From the NCBI RefSeq assembly GCF_916700565.1, contig NZ_CAKAKO010000003.1, forward strand, positions 558,001 through 622,000: DNA of 64,000 bases. The letters run 5' to 3'. The notes under the pieces are model-generated. The model saw only the letters and a program-made list of their open reading frames with translations. It was not told where the DNA came from and searched no databases. The translations under genes were made by a program, and so were the position numbers. The stretch comes from Xenophilus sp. Marseille-Q4582 (GTDB lineage: Bacteria > Pseudomonadota > Gammaproteobacteria > Burkholderiales > Burkholderiaceae_C). Positions 56,570 through 64,000 of this stretch are shown in pieces; the stretch's first letter is position 1, and each line of letters starts with the position of its first letter.

Positions 56570-57175
56570 ATGAAAACAGCCATCCCCCAGCTCATCGTCG
56601 TCGCCGCCTCCGTGGGCGGCTGGCAGGCGCTGACGCGCATCCTGAGCCAGCTGCCGGCCCACTTTCCGGCCGCGATGGCCGTGGTCATCGAGCCGCCGGA
56701 GCCCGGCCCGGCCTCCGCGCTCGCGGCGCTGGCCAAGCAGACGGCGCTGCGCGTGCGGATGGCCGAGGACGGCGCCGAACTGGCCGCCGGGACGGTGCAT
56801 GTGGCGCCGGCGGGCCACCGGCTCACCGTCAGCGGCACCGGCCGCCTCGGCGTGGCGCCGGCCGCGGCGCAGCCCGCGCCCGCGCAGCCCCCCGCGGACG
56901 CCCTGTTCACGAGCGCGGCGAACGCCCTGCGGCACCGCGTCGTGGGCGTGGTGCTGAGCGGCACCGGCCGCGATGGCGCCGCCGGGCTGACCGAGATCCA
57001 CAAGCAGGGCGGCGTGTGCATCGTGCAAAGCCCGGGCGAAGCCCAGTCCGCCCAGATGCCCATGCATGCGATCCTCCAGGACGACCCCGACTACATCGCC
57101 TTCCTGGACGACATCGGTCCCTTGCTCATGACGCTGGCGACCCAACGGCGCGGCGGCGCCGGCGCTTCGCCGTGA
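56570..57175 (+). CDS. CheB-type methylesterase domain protein, stand-alone and lacking the catalytic His
   Basis: The 201-residue protein is a CheB catalytic domain without receiver. VVAASVGGWQAL holds the nucleophile serine (S14) and LSGTGRDGAAGL the aspartate (D135). AQMPMHAI near the end is also typical. The histidine normally in VVQHMP is absent; the place reads VVIEPPEP (residues 38-45). Catalysis is thus doubtful. GGAGG at 56555-56559 precedes ATG 56570. No chemotaxis gene lies nearby. Confidence 0.85.
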   Translation: MKTAIPQLIVVAASVGGWQALTRILSQLPAHFPAAMAVVIEPPEPGPASALAALAKQTALRVRMAEDGAELAAGTVHVAPAGHRLTVSGTGRLGVAPAAAQPAPAQPPADALFTSAANALRHRVVGVVLSGTGRDGAAGLTEIHKQGGVCIVQSPGEAQSAQMPMHAILQDDPDYIAFLDDIGPLLMTLATQRRGGAGASP

Positions 57176-57245
57176 AGCGCCGGGCCCGGCGCGAGGGAAG
57201 CGGCGCATGGCTGCCGCCCTCCTGCCGTGCCCCCGCGCCTGCCGG

Positions 57246-58376
57246 CTACGGCGCTTCGACCACCCGGTTGCGGCCCTGCCGCTTGGCCTGGTAGAGCGCC
57301 TCGTCCGCGCGCCGGATCAGCGCATCGGGCGAATGCGGGCCGCGGGCGACCCGCACCAGCCCGATGCTGACCGTGCAGCGCAGGGCGCCGTGCGCCGCCA
57401 CGGCCCGGCGCAGCCCTTCGGCCACCGCGCGCGCATGCGGCGCGCTGGGGCCGGTCAGCAGCACGGCGAATTCCTCGCCGCCATAGCGGCCGAGCACGCC
57501 GTCGGCGGGCAGGGCCTGCTTCAGCACGGCGGCCAGCGCGGCCAGCACCTCGTCGCCCGCCGGGTGGCCGCGCTCGTCGTTGATCTTCTTGAAGTCGTCC
57601 ACGTCCAGCATGAACACCGCCGTGACCGCGCCGCCCGGCCGCGCCAGCGCGGCCTGCGCGGCGGCCATCCAGCTGCGGCGCGTCAGCGTCTGCGTCAGGC
57701 CATCGTGCGAGGCGATGAACTCGAATTCCGCGCGCACGCGCTCGGTGGCCATGAACAGCACGCCCACGCCCAGCAGCAGCACGGCGACGCTGAAGGTGGC
57801 CAGGTAGGCGCCCTGCACGGCCGAGGGCGTGTAGATGTGCATTTCCGGCCGGTCCACCCACCACGTGACCGTGCCGCGCGCCGCCATCAGCGCGCTCAGG
57901 CACAGCAGCACGCCCGCGGTGAAGCGCGCGGCCCAGCCCTGGCCATGGCGCAGCAGCAACTGCAGGTGCGCCCCGCCGATGAGCGCGAGCGTCCAGGTGA
58001 AGGCCGCGATGCGCACCCGGTAGTCCGGCCGCACGAAGGAGAACCAGGCGATGAGCGCGAGGCTGGCGCCGCACAGCAGCATCCACGGCCACCAGCGCGC
58101 CGGCCGCCCCAGAAAGCGCTCGCTGCCCAGCAGCAGCAGCGCGAAGCCGACGAGCAGCAGGGCGTTGCCCGGCAGGGTGGCCAGGCGCGGCGCGAAGGCA
58201 TGGGTCAGCAGGTAGCAGGCCGTGCCGGCCGCGTAACTCAGCAGCGCGATGCCCCAGTGCCGCAGGCCGGGCACGCGCTGCGCATGCGGACGGCGCAGCC
58301 CGAGCAGCAGCAGGCCGACCACCAGAGCCATCAAGCCGGCCATCGTGCTCAGGGATTTCGGATCCAGCGCTTGCAT
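57246..58376 (-). CDS. Membrane-bound diguanylate cyclase (GGDEF)
   Basis: The 376-residue protein has six to seven membrane segments in the first ~195 residues and a GGDEF domain with SHDGLTQTLTRR, MLDVDDFKKINDERGHPAGDEVL and RYGGEEFAV. GGEEF is an active-site variant that makes cyclic di-GMP; no RxxD inhibitory site is evident. ATG 58376 is assumed because the first membrane segment begins soon after it. An upstream ATG at 58487 would add 37 residues without clear purpose. Confidence 0.9.
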   Translation of the reverse strand: MQALDPKSLSTMAGLMALVVGLLLLGLRRPHAQRVPGLRHWGIALLSYAAGTACYLLTHAFAPRLATLPGNALLLVGFALLLLGSERFLGRPARWWPWMLLCGASLALIAWFSFVRPDYRVRIAAFTWTLALIGGAHLQLLLRHGQGWAARFTAGVLLCLSALMAARGTVTWWVDRPEMHIYTPSAVQGAYLATFSVAVLLLGVGVLFMATERVRAEFEFIASHDGLTQTLTRRSWMAAAQAALARPGGAVTAVFMLDVDDFKKINDERGHPAGDEVLAALAAVLKQALPADGVLGRYGGEEFAVLLTGPSAPHARAVAEGLRRAVAAHGALRCTVSIGLVRVARGPHSPDALIRRADEALYQAKRQGRNRVVEAP

Positions 58377-58616
58377 GGGGGAAGGAAGGGACAGGCCGCG
58401 GGGCGCTGGCCGCCCACGAAGCGCCATGGATCCAGCCGGCAGAATGTGACCAATCATCTCATTTAATAAGAAATTGTTCATTGACATTTCTTATGACCAG
58501 CCCGGCCCCGGCCGATGCGAGGGGAAACCAGCCTTGCCGCAGGCCCGGCGCGCCGGCGGCGGACGGCCCGGCCAGGGATCCGTCGCACAATCCGGCTGCC
58601 TTCCGGCGGGCCGACC

Positions 58617-59513
58617 ATGACCACGCGCTACGACATCCTCCACACCACCACCTACCGCTACCACGAGCCGGTCAATTTCGGCCTGCACCGGGTCATGTTC
58701 CGGCCGCGCGACAGCCACGACCTGCGCGTGCTGGCCACCGACCTGCAGGTGAGCCCGCAGGCGCATGTGCGGCTGATCCAGGACCCGCATTCCAATTCCG
58801 TCGCGCTGGTGCAGCCGCAGGGGCCCGCGGCCGAGCTGACCATCGTGTGCGCCTTCACCATCGAGTACGTGCCCGGCCTGGAAGACCAGCTGCAGCTGGA
58901 CCCGGCGGCCGAGTTCCTGCCTTTCGCCTATTCGGTGCAGGAGCGGCTGGACCTGGAGCACTACCTGCGCCCGCACCACGAGGACGCCGACGGCACGCTG
59001 ATCCGCTGGGCGCACCAGTTCCTGCACAGCGGCGAACCCAACAGCACGCGCGAGACGCTCACGCGCATGAACGCGCACATCGCCCAGAGCCTCAAGTACC
59101 AGGCGCGCGACGAGGAAGGCACCCAGACGCCGCTGGAGACCCTGGCCCTGGGCGGCGGCAGCTGCCGCGACTACGCCCTGCTCATGATGGAGGCGGCGCG
59201 CCGCCTGGGCATCGCCACCCGCTTCGTGTCGGGCTACCTGTACGACGCCGCGCTGGACGAAAACGCGCAGGAGCCGGGCGAAAGCACCGTGGGCGCCGGC
59301 GCCACGCATGCCTGGCTGCAGGCCTACCTGCCCGGCGCGGGCTGGGTGGCCTTCGATCCCACCAACAACCTGATGGGCAGCGCGCGGCTGATCCGCGTGG
59401 GCGTGGCGCGCGACCCGGCCCTGGCGCCGCCCATCAGCGGCAGCTGGTTCGGCGAGGCCGACGCCTATGCGGGCATGGACGTGGTGGTGAAGGTCACGCG
59501 CCGGCGGGAATAG
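58617..59513 (+). CDS. Transglutaminase-like cysteine protease family protein
   Basis: The 298-residue protein has the bacterial transglutaminase-like N-terminal domain (MTTRYDILHTTTYRYHEPVNFGLHRVMFRPR). The catalytic core follows: C in LGGGSCRDYALLM, H in GATHAWLQAYLPG and D in AFDPTNNLM. Family members are amide hydrolases or transglutaminases often acting on peptides. ATG 58617 matches the family start. It is divergent from the diguanylate cyclase. Confidence 0.9.
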   Translation: MTTRYDILHTTTYRYHEPVNFGLHRVMFRPRDSHDLRVLATDLQVSPQAHVRLIQDPHSNSVALVQPQGPAAELTIVCAFTIEYVPGLEDQLQLDPAAEFLPFAYSVQERLDLEHYLRPHHEDADGTLIRWAHQFLHSGEPNSTRETLTRMNAHIAQSLKYQARDEEGTQTPLETLALGGGSCRDYALLMMEAARRLGIATRFVSGYLYDAALDENAQEPGESTVGAGATHAWLQAYLPGAGWVAFDPTNNLMGSARLIRVGVARDPALAPPISGSWFGEADAYAGMDVVVKVTRRRE

Positions 59514-59597
59514 ACCCGCGCCCGGCCGGGCCTGGGCGCGCCGCTGCCCGCGCGGCGCGGAAGAAGACGCGCCACCGCGCCGGAGCTCCGGCCGGCC

Positions 59598-60914
59598 TCA
59601 GGCGCCGCTGCCGACCCGCGCGGCCGCCCGCTGCCGCCGGCCATGGCGCCAGGCCAGGCCCAGCGCCGCGGCCAGCAGCAGCGCACTGGTGAGGAGGCCG
59701 GCGGCCAGCGTGCCCGCCTGCCCCCAGTGCTGCAGCGCCAGCGCCACGGCCACCGGCGCCCCGGCCGAGAGCACGAAGGCCGGCCGCAGGAGGCCGCCGA
59801 CGATGCGGCCGTAGTGCGCCGTGTCGAACAGCAGCAGCGGCATGGCGCCGCGCGTGATGGTCGCCATGCCGTTGCCCGCGCCGTAGCAGAAGGCGAAGGC
59901 GGCAGCGCCGATCCAGGCGCCGCCGGCCGCCAGCGCCAGGCCATAGGAGGCGGCCAGCAGCGCGCAGGGCAGCAGGTTGAGCCATACCGCGTCGTAGCGG
60001 TGGCCCCAGGCCACCACCCAGGCGCGGGCCGTGAACTGGCCGATGCCCAGCAGGGTGGCCAGCGTGACCGCCGCCTGCGCGTCCCAGCCCAGGCCGCGCA
60101 GCAGCGCCAGGAAGTGCGCCGCCACGCCCGTCTGCATGACCAGCACCAGCACGGCCACGAGCCCGAAGAGCCAGGTGTCCAGCCGCGTGGCGCGTGCCAC
60201 CGGCGCCGCGGCCGTTGCGGCCGCCGCAGGGCCCGCGCCGGGCGCGGCGGCCTCGTGGCGCTGCCGCGGAACGGCCAGGTGCAGCAGCGCGCACAGCACC
60301 AACAGCCCGGCGTACACGCCCAGCGCGCCGCGCCAGCCCAGCGCATCGGCCAGCGCCTGGCCCACGGGCCAGAACACCGTGGAGGCCAGGCCGCCGAACA
60401 AGGTGATCTGCGACATGGCGCGCTTGGCCGCCGTGCCGCCCAGGTGCGCCAGCGCCGCGAAGGCCGCGTCGTACAGGGCCAGCCGCATGCCCAGGCCCAG
60501 CAGCACCCAGCCGGCGAAATAGACGGGGCTCGCATGGCTCAGGGCCAGCAGCGCGCAGCCGGCGGCGCCGCAGCCGCAGCCCGTCATGAGCGCGGGGCGG
60601 CCGCCGCGCCGGTCGATCCACCGGCCCGCGAAAGCGGAGCTCGCCCCCATCGCCAGCAGCGCCAGCGAGAAGCCGGCCTGCACATGCGCCGCGCTCTAGC
60701 CCAGCTCGGCGCCGATCAGCGGCCCGAAGACCGCGATGAGGTAATGCATGCAGCCCCAGCCCACGAGCTGCGACAGGCCCAGGCAGACGACCAGGCGCGT
60801 GCCGATGCGGGGAGGGGCGCAGCCGTCGGGGGCGCGGGGCGGCGTCTGGCGGAAGCGGCGGTCATGGGCGGGCGGGCTGGCCCCACTGTAAGCGCTGCGC
60901 CCGCGCGCGGGCAT
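59598..60914 (-). pseudogene. MFS transporter with in-frame amber stop
   Basis: ATG 60914 opens RIGTRLVVCLGLSQLVGWGCMHYLIAVFGPLIGAELG, then TAG (60698-60696), then the same frame continues SAAHVQAGFSLALLAMGASSAFAGRWIDRRGGRPALM through all remaining membrane segments to 59598. A tryptophan TGG at that position in relatives would explain the stop by one base change. Either the gene is dead, or a shortened protein starts at ATG 60683, lacking the first membrane helix. The substrate is unknown. Confidence 0.85.
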
Positions 60915-61005
60915 GCGTGCTTCTCATGGGTGGCGGGCCGCCTTTGCATGCCAGGCGCCCCACCGGCCGCCCACACTGGCCGCACCTCGTTCGCAGGAGC
61001 CCGCC

Positions 61006-61353
61006 ATGCACCCCACCCACTTTCTCTCGCCCGCGCACAGCCTCACGCTGCACCTGCGCGCCGGCACGGCCGTGCGCTGCGTGGCGGGCCGGCTGTGGCT
61101 GACGCTGGAATGCCCGGCCCTGCCCGGCGCCAGCCCGGACGTCCTGCTGGAGCCCGGCGAGCAGCACCGCATGCCGGCCAATGGCCGGGCCTTCGTGCAT
61201 GCGTGGGGGCCCCACACCGCGCGCTATGCGCTGGTGCCGGCGGCCGGGCCGGGCCGCGCGCCGGGCTGGCTCGCGCGCGCCTCGGCCTGGATCCAAGCCG
61301 CCACGCGGCGCACGTCCTCGCGCGGTGCGGGCTCGGCCTGCAGCAGCCAGTAG
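61006..61353 (+). CDS. DUF2917 family protein
   Basis: The 115-residue protein has HSLTLHLRAGTAVRCVAGRLWLTLE and DVLLEPGEQHRMP, the compact beta domain of DUF2917, common in Burkholderiales with unknown role. ATG 61006 follows GCAGGAG. Its last ~43 codons overlap the 3' end of the LysR gene on the other strand, an unusual convergent overlap. Confidence 0.78.
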   Translation: MHPTHFLSPAHSLTLHLRAGTAVRCVAGRLWLTLECPALPGASPDVLLEPGEQHRMPANGRAFVHAWGPHTARYALVPAAGPGRAPGWLARASAWIQAATRRTSSRGAGSACSSQ

Positions 61354-62219
61354 CCGAAGGGGCTGGGCCGCGGCGCGGCCTCCCGGAGCACCCCGTCGGG
61401 CAGGCAGGCGAGCTGGCCGCTGGCCAGCAGGGGCTGCAGCAGTTCCAGGCGGCCCAGGGCGACGCCCTGCCCCGCCAGCGCCGCATGGATCACCTGGTCG
61501 TACTGGTTGAGCCGCAGCATGGTCGGCCGCGTGCGCGCCCCGCCCGCGCGGGCCGGCATCGCGGCGCGCCAGCTCTGCCACTGCAGCCAGGGCCGCGGGT
61601 CGTCCAGCTCCAGCAGCGTCATGCGCGCCAGCGCCCCGGGTTCGTGCGCCAGTTCCTGCGCCAGCCGCGGGTGCAGCACGGGCGCCAGCGTCTCGCCGAA
61701 CAGGTGCACGGCATCGGCCGGCGCGTCGGCGGCGCTGCAGTAGCGCATCGCCAGGTCGATGCCGTCGGCGCGCAGGTCGGCCAGCCGGTTGCCGGCCGAC
61801 AGCCGCAGGTCGACCTGCGGATGCAGGCGTTGCAACGCGGGCAGGCGTGGCAGCAGCCACAGGCCCACCACGCCCACGCTGGCCGTCAGCGTGACGGGTC
61901 GCCGCTCCTCGCTGCGGCGCAGCTCGCCCATCACGTCCTGCAGCTGCTGCAGCGCGCTGTCGGCGCTGCGGAACAGGCGCTCGCCCTCGGGCGTGAAGGC
62001 CACGCCGCGGTGCTGGCGCACGAACAGCCTGCAGCCCAGCTGCTGCTCCAGCGCATGGATCTGGCGGCTCACGGCCGACTGCGTGAGGCACAGCTCCTCG
62101 GCCGCGAGCGTGATGCTCATGCGCCGGCCCACGGCGACGAAGCCGCGCAGCGGGTCGAGCGAGGACAGGCGCACCAGGGGCAGGGACACGGCGCCATTGT
62201 GCCGCGCGGGCGGCGCCAC
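61224..62219 (-). CDS. LysR family transcriptional regulator (GcvA-like)
   Basis: The 331-residue regulator has winged helix LSSLDPLRGFVAVGRRMSITLAAEELCLTQSAVSRQIHALEQQLGCRLF, then effector domain VTLTASVGVVGLWLLPRLPALQRLHPQVDLRLS. The C-terminal DVRRVAAWIQAEAR is typical, followed by an added tail of about 16 residues overlapping DUF2917. It is divergent from the MFS gene at 62336 and probably regulates it. Confidence 0.9.
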   Translation of the reverse strand: MAPPARHNGAVSLPLVRLSSLDPLRGFVAVGRRMSITLAAEELCLTQSAVSRQIHALEQQLGCRLFVRQHRGVAFTPEGERLFRSADSALQQLQDVMGELRRSEERRPVTLTASVGVVGLWLLPRLPALQRLHPQVDLRLSAGNRLADLRADGIDLAMRYCSAADAPADAVHLFGETLAPVLHPRLAQELAHEPGALARMTLLELDDPRPWLQWQSWRAAMPARAGGARTRPTMLRLNQYDQVIHAALAGQGVALGRLELLQPLLASGQLACLPDGVLREAAPRPSPFGYWLLQAEPAPREDVRRVAAWIQAEARASQPGARPGPAAGTSA

Positions 62220-62335
62220 GCACGGGCCTTGCCATGCGCCGCATGCATGGCAGCGCGGCGCAAAGATCGCTTGAGCGCGCCCGCACCGCGGCCTCCAATG
62301 CCGGCATCGCTTGCCCTTTCCTCAGGAGCCTTCCC

Positions 62336-63592
62336 ATGCCCTTCGCCGCCCTTCCCCGTTCCGCACCGCCCGCGCGCTGGTGGACCCAGGCCTGGGTGCT
62401 GGTGCTCGCCGGCGGCCTGGTCATGGGCCTGGCGCTGGGCGCGCGCCATGTGCAGGGCCTGTTCCTGCTGCCCGTGACGCAGGAGCGCGGCTGGTCGCGC
62501 GAGAGCTTCGCCTTCGCGCTGGCGGTGCAGAACCTGGTCTGGGGCCTGGCGCAGCCTTTCGCGGGCATGGTGGCCGACCGCTGGGGCGCGCGGCGCGTGG
62601 TGGCCACGGGCCTGGTGCTCTATGCACTGGGCCTGCTGGGCATGAGCCAGGCCGCCACGCCGGCGGCCTTCGTGATCGCCGGCGGCCTGTGCATCGGCGT
62701 CGCGCTGTCGGGCACCTCCTTCGCCGTCGTCTACGCGGCGCTGGGCCGGCTGGTGCCCGCCGAGCGCCGCGGCTGGGCGTTGGGGCTGGCCGGGGCCGTG
62801 GGCGGCCTGGGTCAGTTCCTGCTCGTGCCCGGTGTGCAGGGGCTGATCGATGGATGGGGCTGGGTGGCGGCGCTGGGTTTGCTGGCGGGGGTGGCGGCGC
62901 TGATGCTGCCGCTGGCCATGCCGCTGAACGACCGCAGGGCCGGCGCGCCCGCGGGTGCGCCGGCCTCGGCCCCGCCCCAGGCCTTGCGCGCCGCATTGCA
63001 TGAAGCCTTCGCGCACCGCGGCTTCTGGCTGCTGAACCTGGGCTTCCTGGCCTGCGGCTTCCAGCTGGCCTTCGTCGCCAGCCACCTGCCGGCCTGGCTG
63101 CTGGACCGTGGCTGGCGCGCGTCCGACGGCATGGCCGCGCTGGCCCTCATCGCGCTGGCCAACGTGGCGGGCACCTATGCCTTCGGCCTGCTGGGCGCGC
63201 GCTACAGCAAGAAGAAACTGCTGGCCGGCGTCTACCTGGCGCGCAGCGCGGCGATGGCGCTGTTCCTGCTGCTGCCGCTCTCCACGGCCAGCCTGTACCT
63301 GTTCGCGCTGGCCATGGGTGCGCTGTGGCTGGGCACGGTGCCTTTGACCAACGGGCTCCTGGCGCAGGTCTTCGGCGTGCGCTACCTCGCCACGCTGTTC
63401 GGCTTCGTGTTCTTCGGCCACCAGCTCGGCAGTTTCCTGGGCGTATGGCTGGGCGGGGCGGTGTTCGAGGCCACCGGCAGCTACGGCCCCGTGTGGGCCG
63501 GCGCCATCGGCCTGGGCCTGCTCGCCGCTGCCCTGCACTGGCCCATCGACGAGCGGCCCCTGCCCCGGCTGGCGCGCGAGGCCTGGGCATGA
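62336..63592 (+). CDS. MFS transporter (monocarboxylate/oxalate-type)
   Basis: The 418-residue protein has twelve predicted membrane segments. RWGARRVVATGLVLYALGLLG is the loop 2-3 motif, and LGRLVPAERRGWALGLAGAVGGLGQF a central loop. Resemblance is to the OxlT/MCT-like subgroup. CAGGAG precedes ATG 62336. The substrate is not known; divergent LysR control is likely. Confidence 0.9.
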   Translation: MPFAALPRSAPPARWWTQAWVLVLAGGLVMGLALGARHVQGLFLLPVTQERGWSRESFAFALAVQNLVWGLAQPFAGMVADRWGARRVVATGLVLYALGLLGMSQAATPAAFVIAGGLCIGVALSGTSFAVVYAALGRLVPAERRGWALGLAGAVGGLGQFLLVPGVQGLIDGWGWVAALGLLAGVAALMLPLAMPLNDRRAGAPAGAPASAPPQALRAALHEAFAHRGFWLLNLGFLACGFQLAFVASHLPAWLLDRGWRASDGMAALALIALANVAGTYAFGLLGARYSKKKLLAGVYLARSAAMALFLLLPLSTASLYLFALAMGALWLGTVPLTNGLLAQVFGVRYLATLFGFVFFGHQLGSFLGVWLGGAVFEATGSYGPVWAGAIGLGLLAAALHWPIDERPLPRLAREAWA

Positions 63593-63711
63593 AGCGGGCC
63601 GACTGGGTGGCGGCCGCGGGCCTGCTGCTGGCCTGCGGCGCGGCGCTGCCACTGTGGCTGGACCCGGCGCTCGCGGCCGCCGCGCTGGCGCTGCTGAGCC
63701 TGTGCGCGTGA
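63589..63711 (+). CDS. Small hydrophobic protein coupled to the MFS gene
   Basis: The 40-residue product (MKRADWVAAAGLLLACGAALPLWLDPALAAAALALLSLCA) is almost wholly hydrophobic with a possible hairpin of two short helices. Its ATG overlaps the MFS stop (ATGA), favouring coupled translation. No family is recognised. Confidence 0.5.
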   Translation: MKRADWVAAAGLLLACGAALPLWLDPALAAAALALLSLCA

Positions 63712-63760
63712 ACGCACGGGCAGCGGGCGCGGGGCGTCCCGCCGGCCTGGTGCGCCAAGC

Positions 63761-64000
63761 CTAGATTGCGCCCACGCTGCCGGTGATGGGCAGCACGATG
63801 CCCGTGATGTAGCTGGAACAGCAGGGCGAGGCCAGGAACACGTAGGCCGGCGCGATCTCCTCGGGCTGCGCGGCGCGCTTCAGGTCGGTCTGGCTGCCGA
63901 ACTCGGCGATCTTGTCGGCCGGCCGGTCCGCGGGATTGAGCGGCGTCCACACCGGGCCGGGCGCCACCGCGTTCACGCGGATGCCCTTGTCCAGCAGCTG
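63761..64000 (-). CDS. Short-chain dehydrogenase/reductase, C-terminal part only
   Basis: The frame enters at the window edge as QLLDKGIRVNAVAPGPVWTPLNPADRP, continues EEIAPAYVFLASPCCSSYITGIVLPITG and stops at 63761 after GSVGAI. NAVAPGPVWTPL and the YITG end are standard SDR elements near the cofactor pocket. The catalytic YxxxK and the N-terminal glycine loop lie outside the window. The YghA-like subgroup is likely. Confidence 0.9.
   Translation of the reverse strand, partial: QLLDKGIRVNAVAPGPVWTPLNPADRPADKIAEFGSQTDLKRAAQPEEIAPAYVFLASPCCSSYITGIVLPITGSVGAI

Overview
The window is very GC-rich DNA with dense, mostly short-spaced operons. Gene content (SsuD/SsuE, EpsC-type serine acetyltransferases, YeeE, many luciferase-like monooxygenases, MnmC, YggX, DUF2917) fits a beta-proteobacterium of the order Burkholderiales, most likely the Comamonadaceae (Variovorax/Acidovorax-like). 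This placement is inferred from gene families and base composition; no rRNA or tRNA gene is present to test it.

Most of the first 52 kb is one large sulfur-assimilation region. 1-9 kb: a truncated flavoprotein, two flavin reductase-like genes, a UdgX-type uracil-DNA glycosylase, a DUF938 methyltransferase, then a block with serine acetyltransferase, a YeeE/YedE sulfur-compound permease and a periplasmic rhodanese. 9-14.7 kb: an AraC-controlled operon (AhpD-like protein, acyl-CoA-dehydrogenase-like flavoprotein, SsuABC-like transporter). Two of its genes are broken, one by a frameshift and one by a 427-bp internal inversion. 14.8-20 kb: the central system, a family 2A encapsulin (SrpI-type) nanocompartment operon: rhodanese, serine acetyltransferase, XRE regulator, encapsulin shell, and a cysteine desulfurase with a long disordered N-terminus. 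Known relatives of this shell enclose the desulfurase, respond to sulfur starvation and store elemental sulfur. 20-27 kb: VapBC, a luciferase-like monooxygenase split by an IS5-type element, acireductone dioxygenase, and a MetQ-like binding protein with a second monooxygenase.

27-43.5 kb is mosaic: a ParD-like/methionine aminopeptidase pair, two inverted IS110 copies (one carrying a nested IS427-type element), a second MetQ-like protein, dodecin, a QseBC/PmrAB-like two-component operon, and a TMEM165-type manganese exporter behind a yybP-ykoY manganese riboswitch. It continues with a peptide-type ABC transporter truncated by IS110, a third monooxygenase, RhtA-like exporter and another IS5-family element. 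43.5-52.3 kb carries molbindin, O-acetylhomoserine sulfhydrylase and a full ssu operon (ssuE, two ssuA, ssuD, ssuC, ssuB) plus a sulfate-binding protein. 52.4-64 kb is ordinary chromosome: YggX, two DUF4019 lipoproteins, MnmC, a CheB-like protein, a diguanylate cyclase, a transglutaminase, an MFS gene with an in-frame amber codon, DUF2917, LysR, MFS and a partial SDR.

Working together (inference): ABC systems import organosulfur compounds, FMN-dependent monooxygenases fed by SsuE-like reductases release sulfite, serine acetyltransferases and MetY fix sulfide into cysteine and homocysteine, and the encapsulin operon converts surplus cysteine sulfur to a stored form. A shared TTTGCTTAT-type motif lies upstream of four of these transcription units and may be the binding site of one sulfur regulator.
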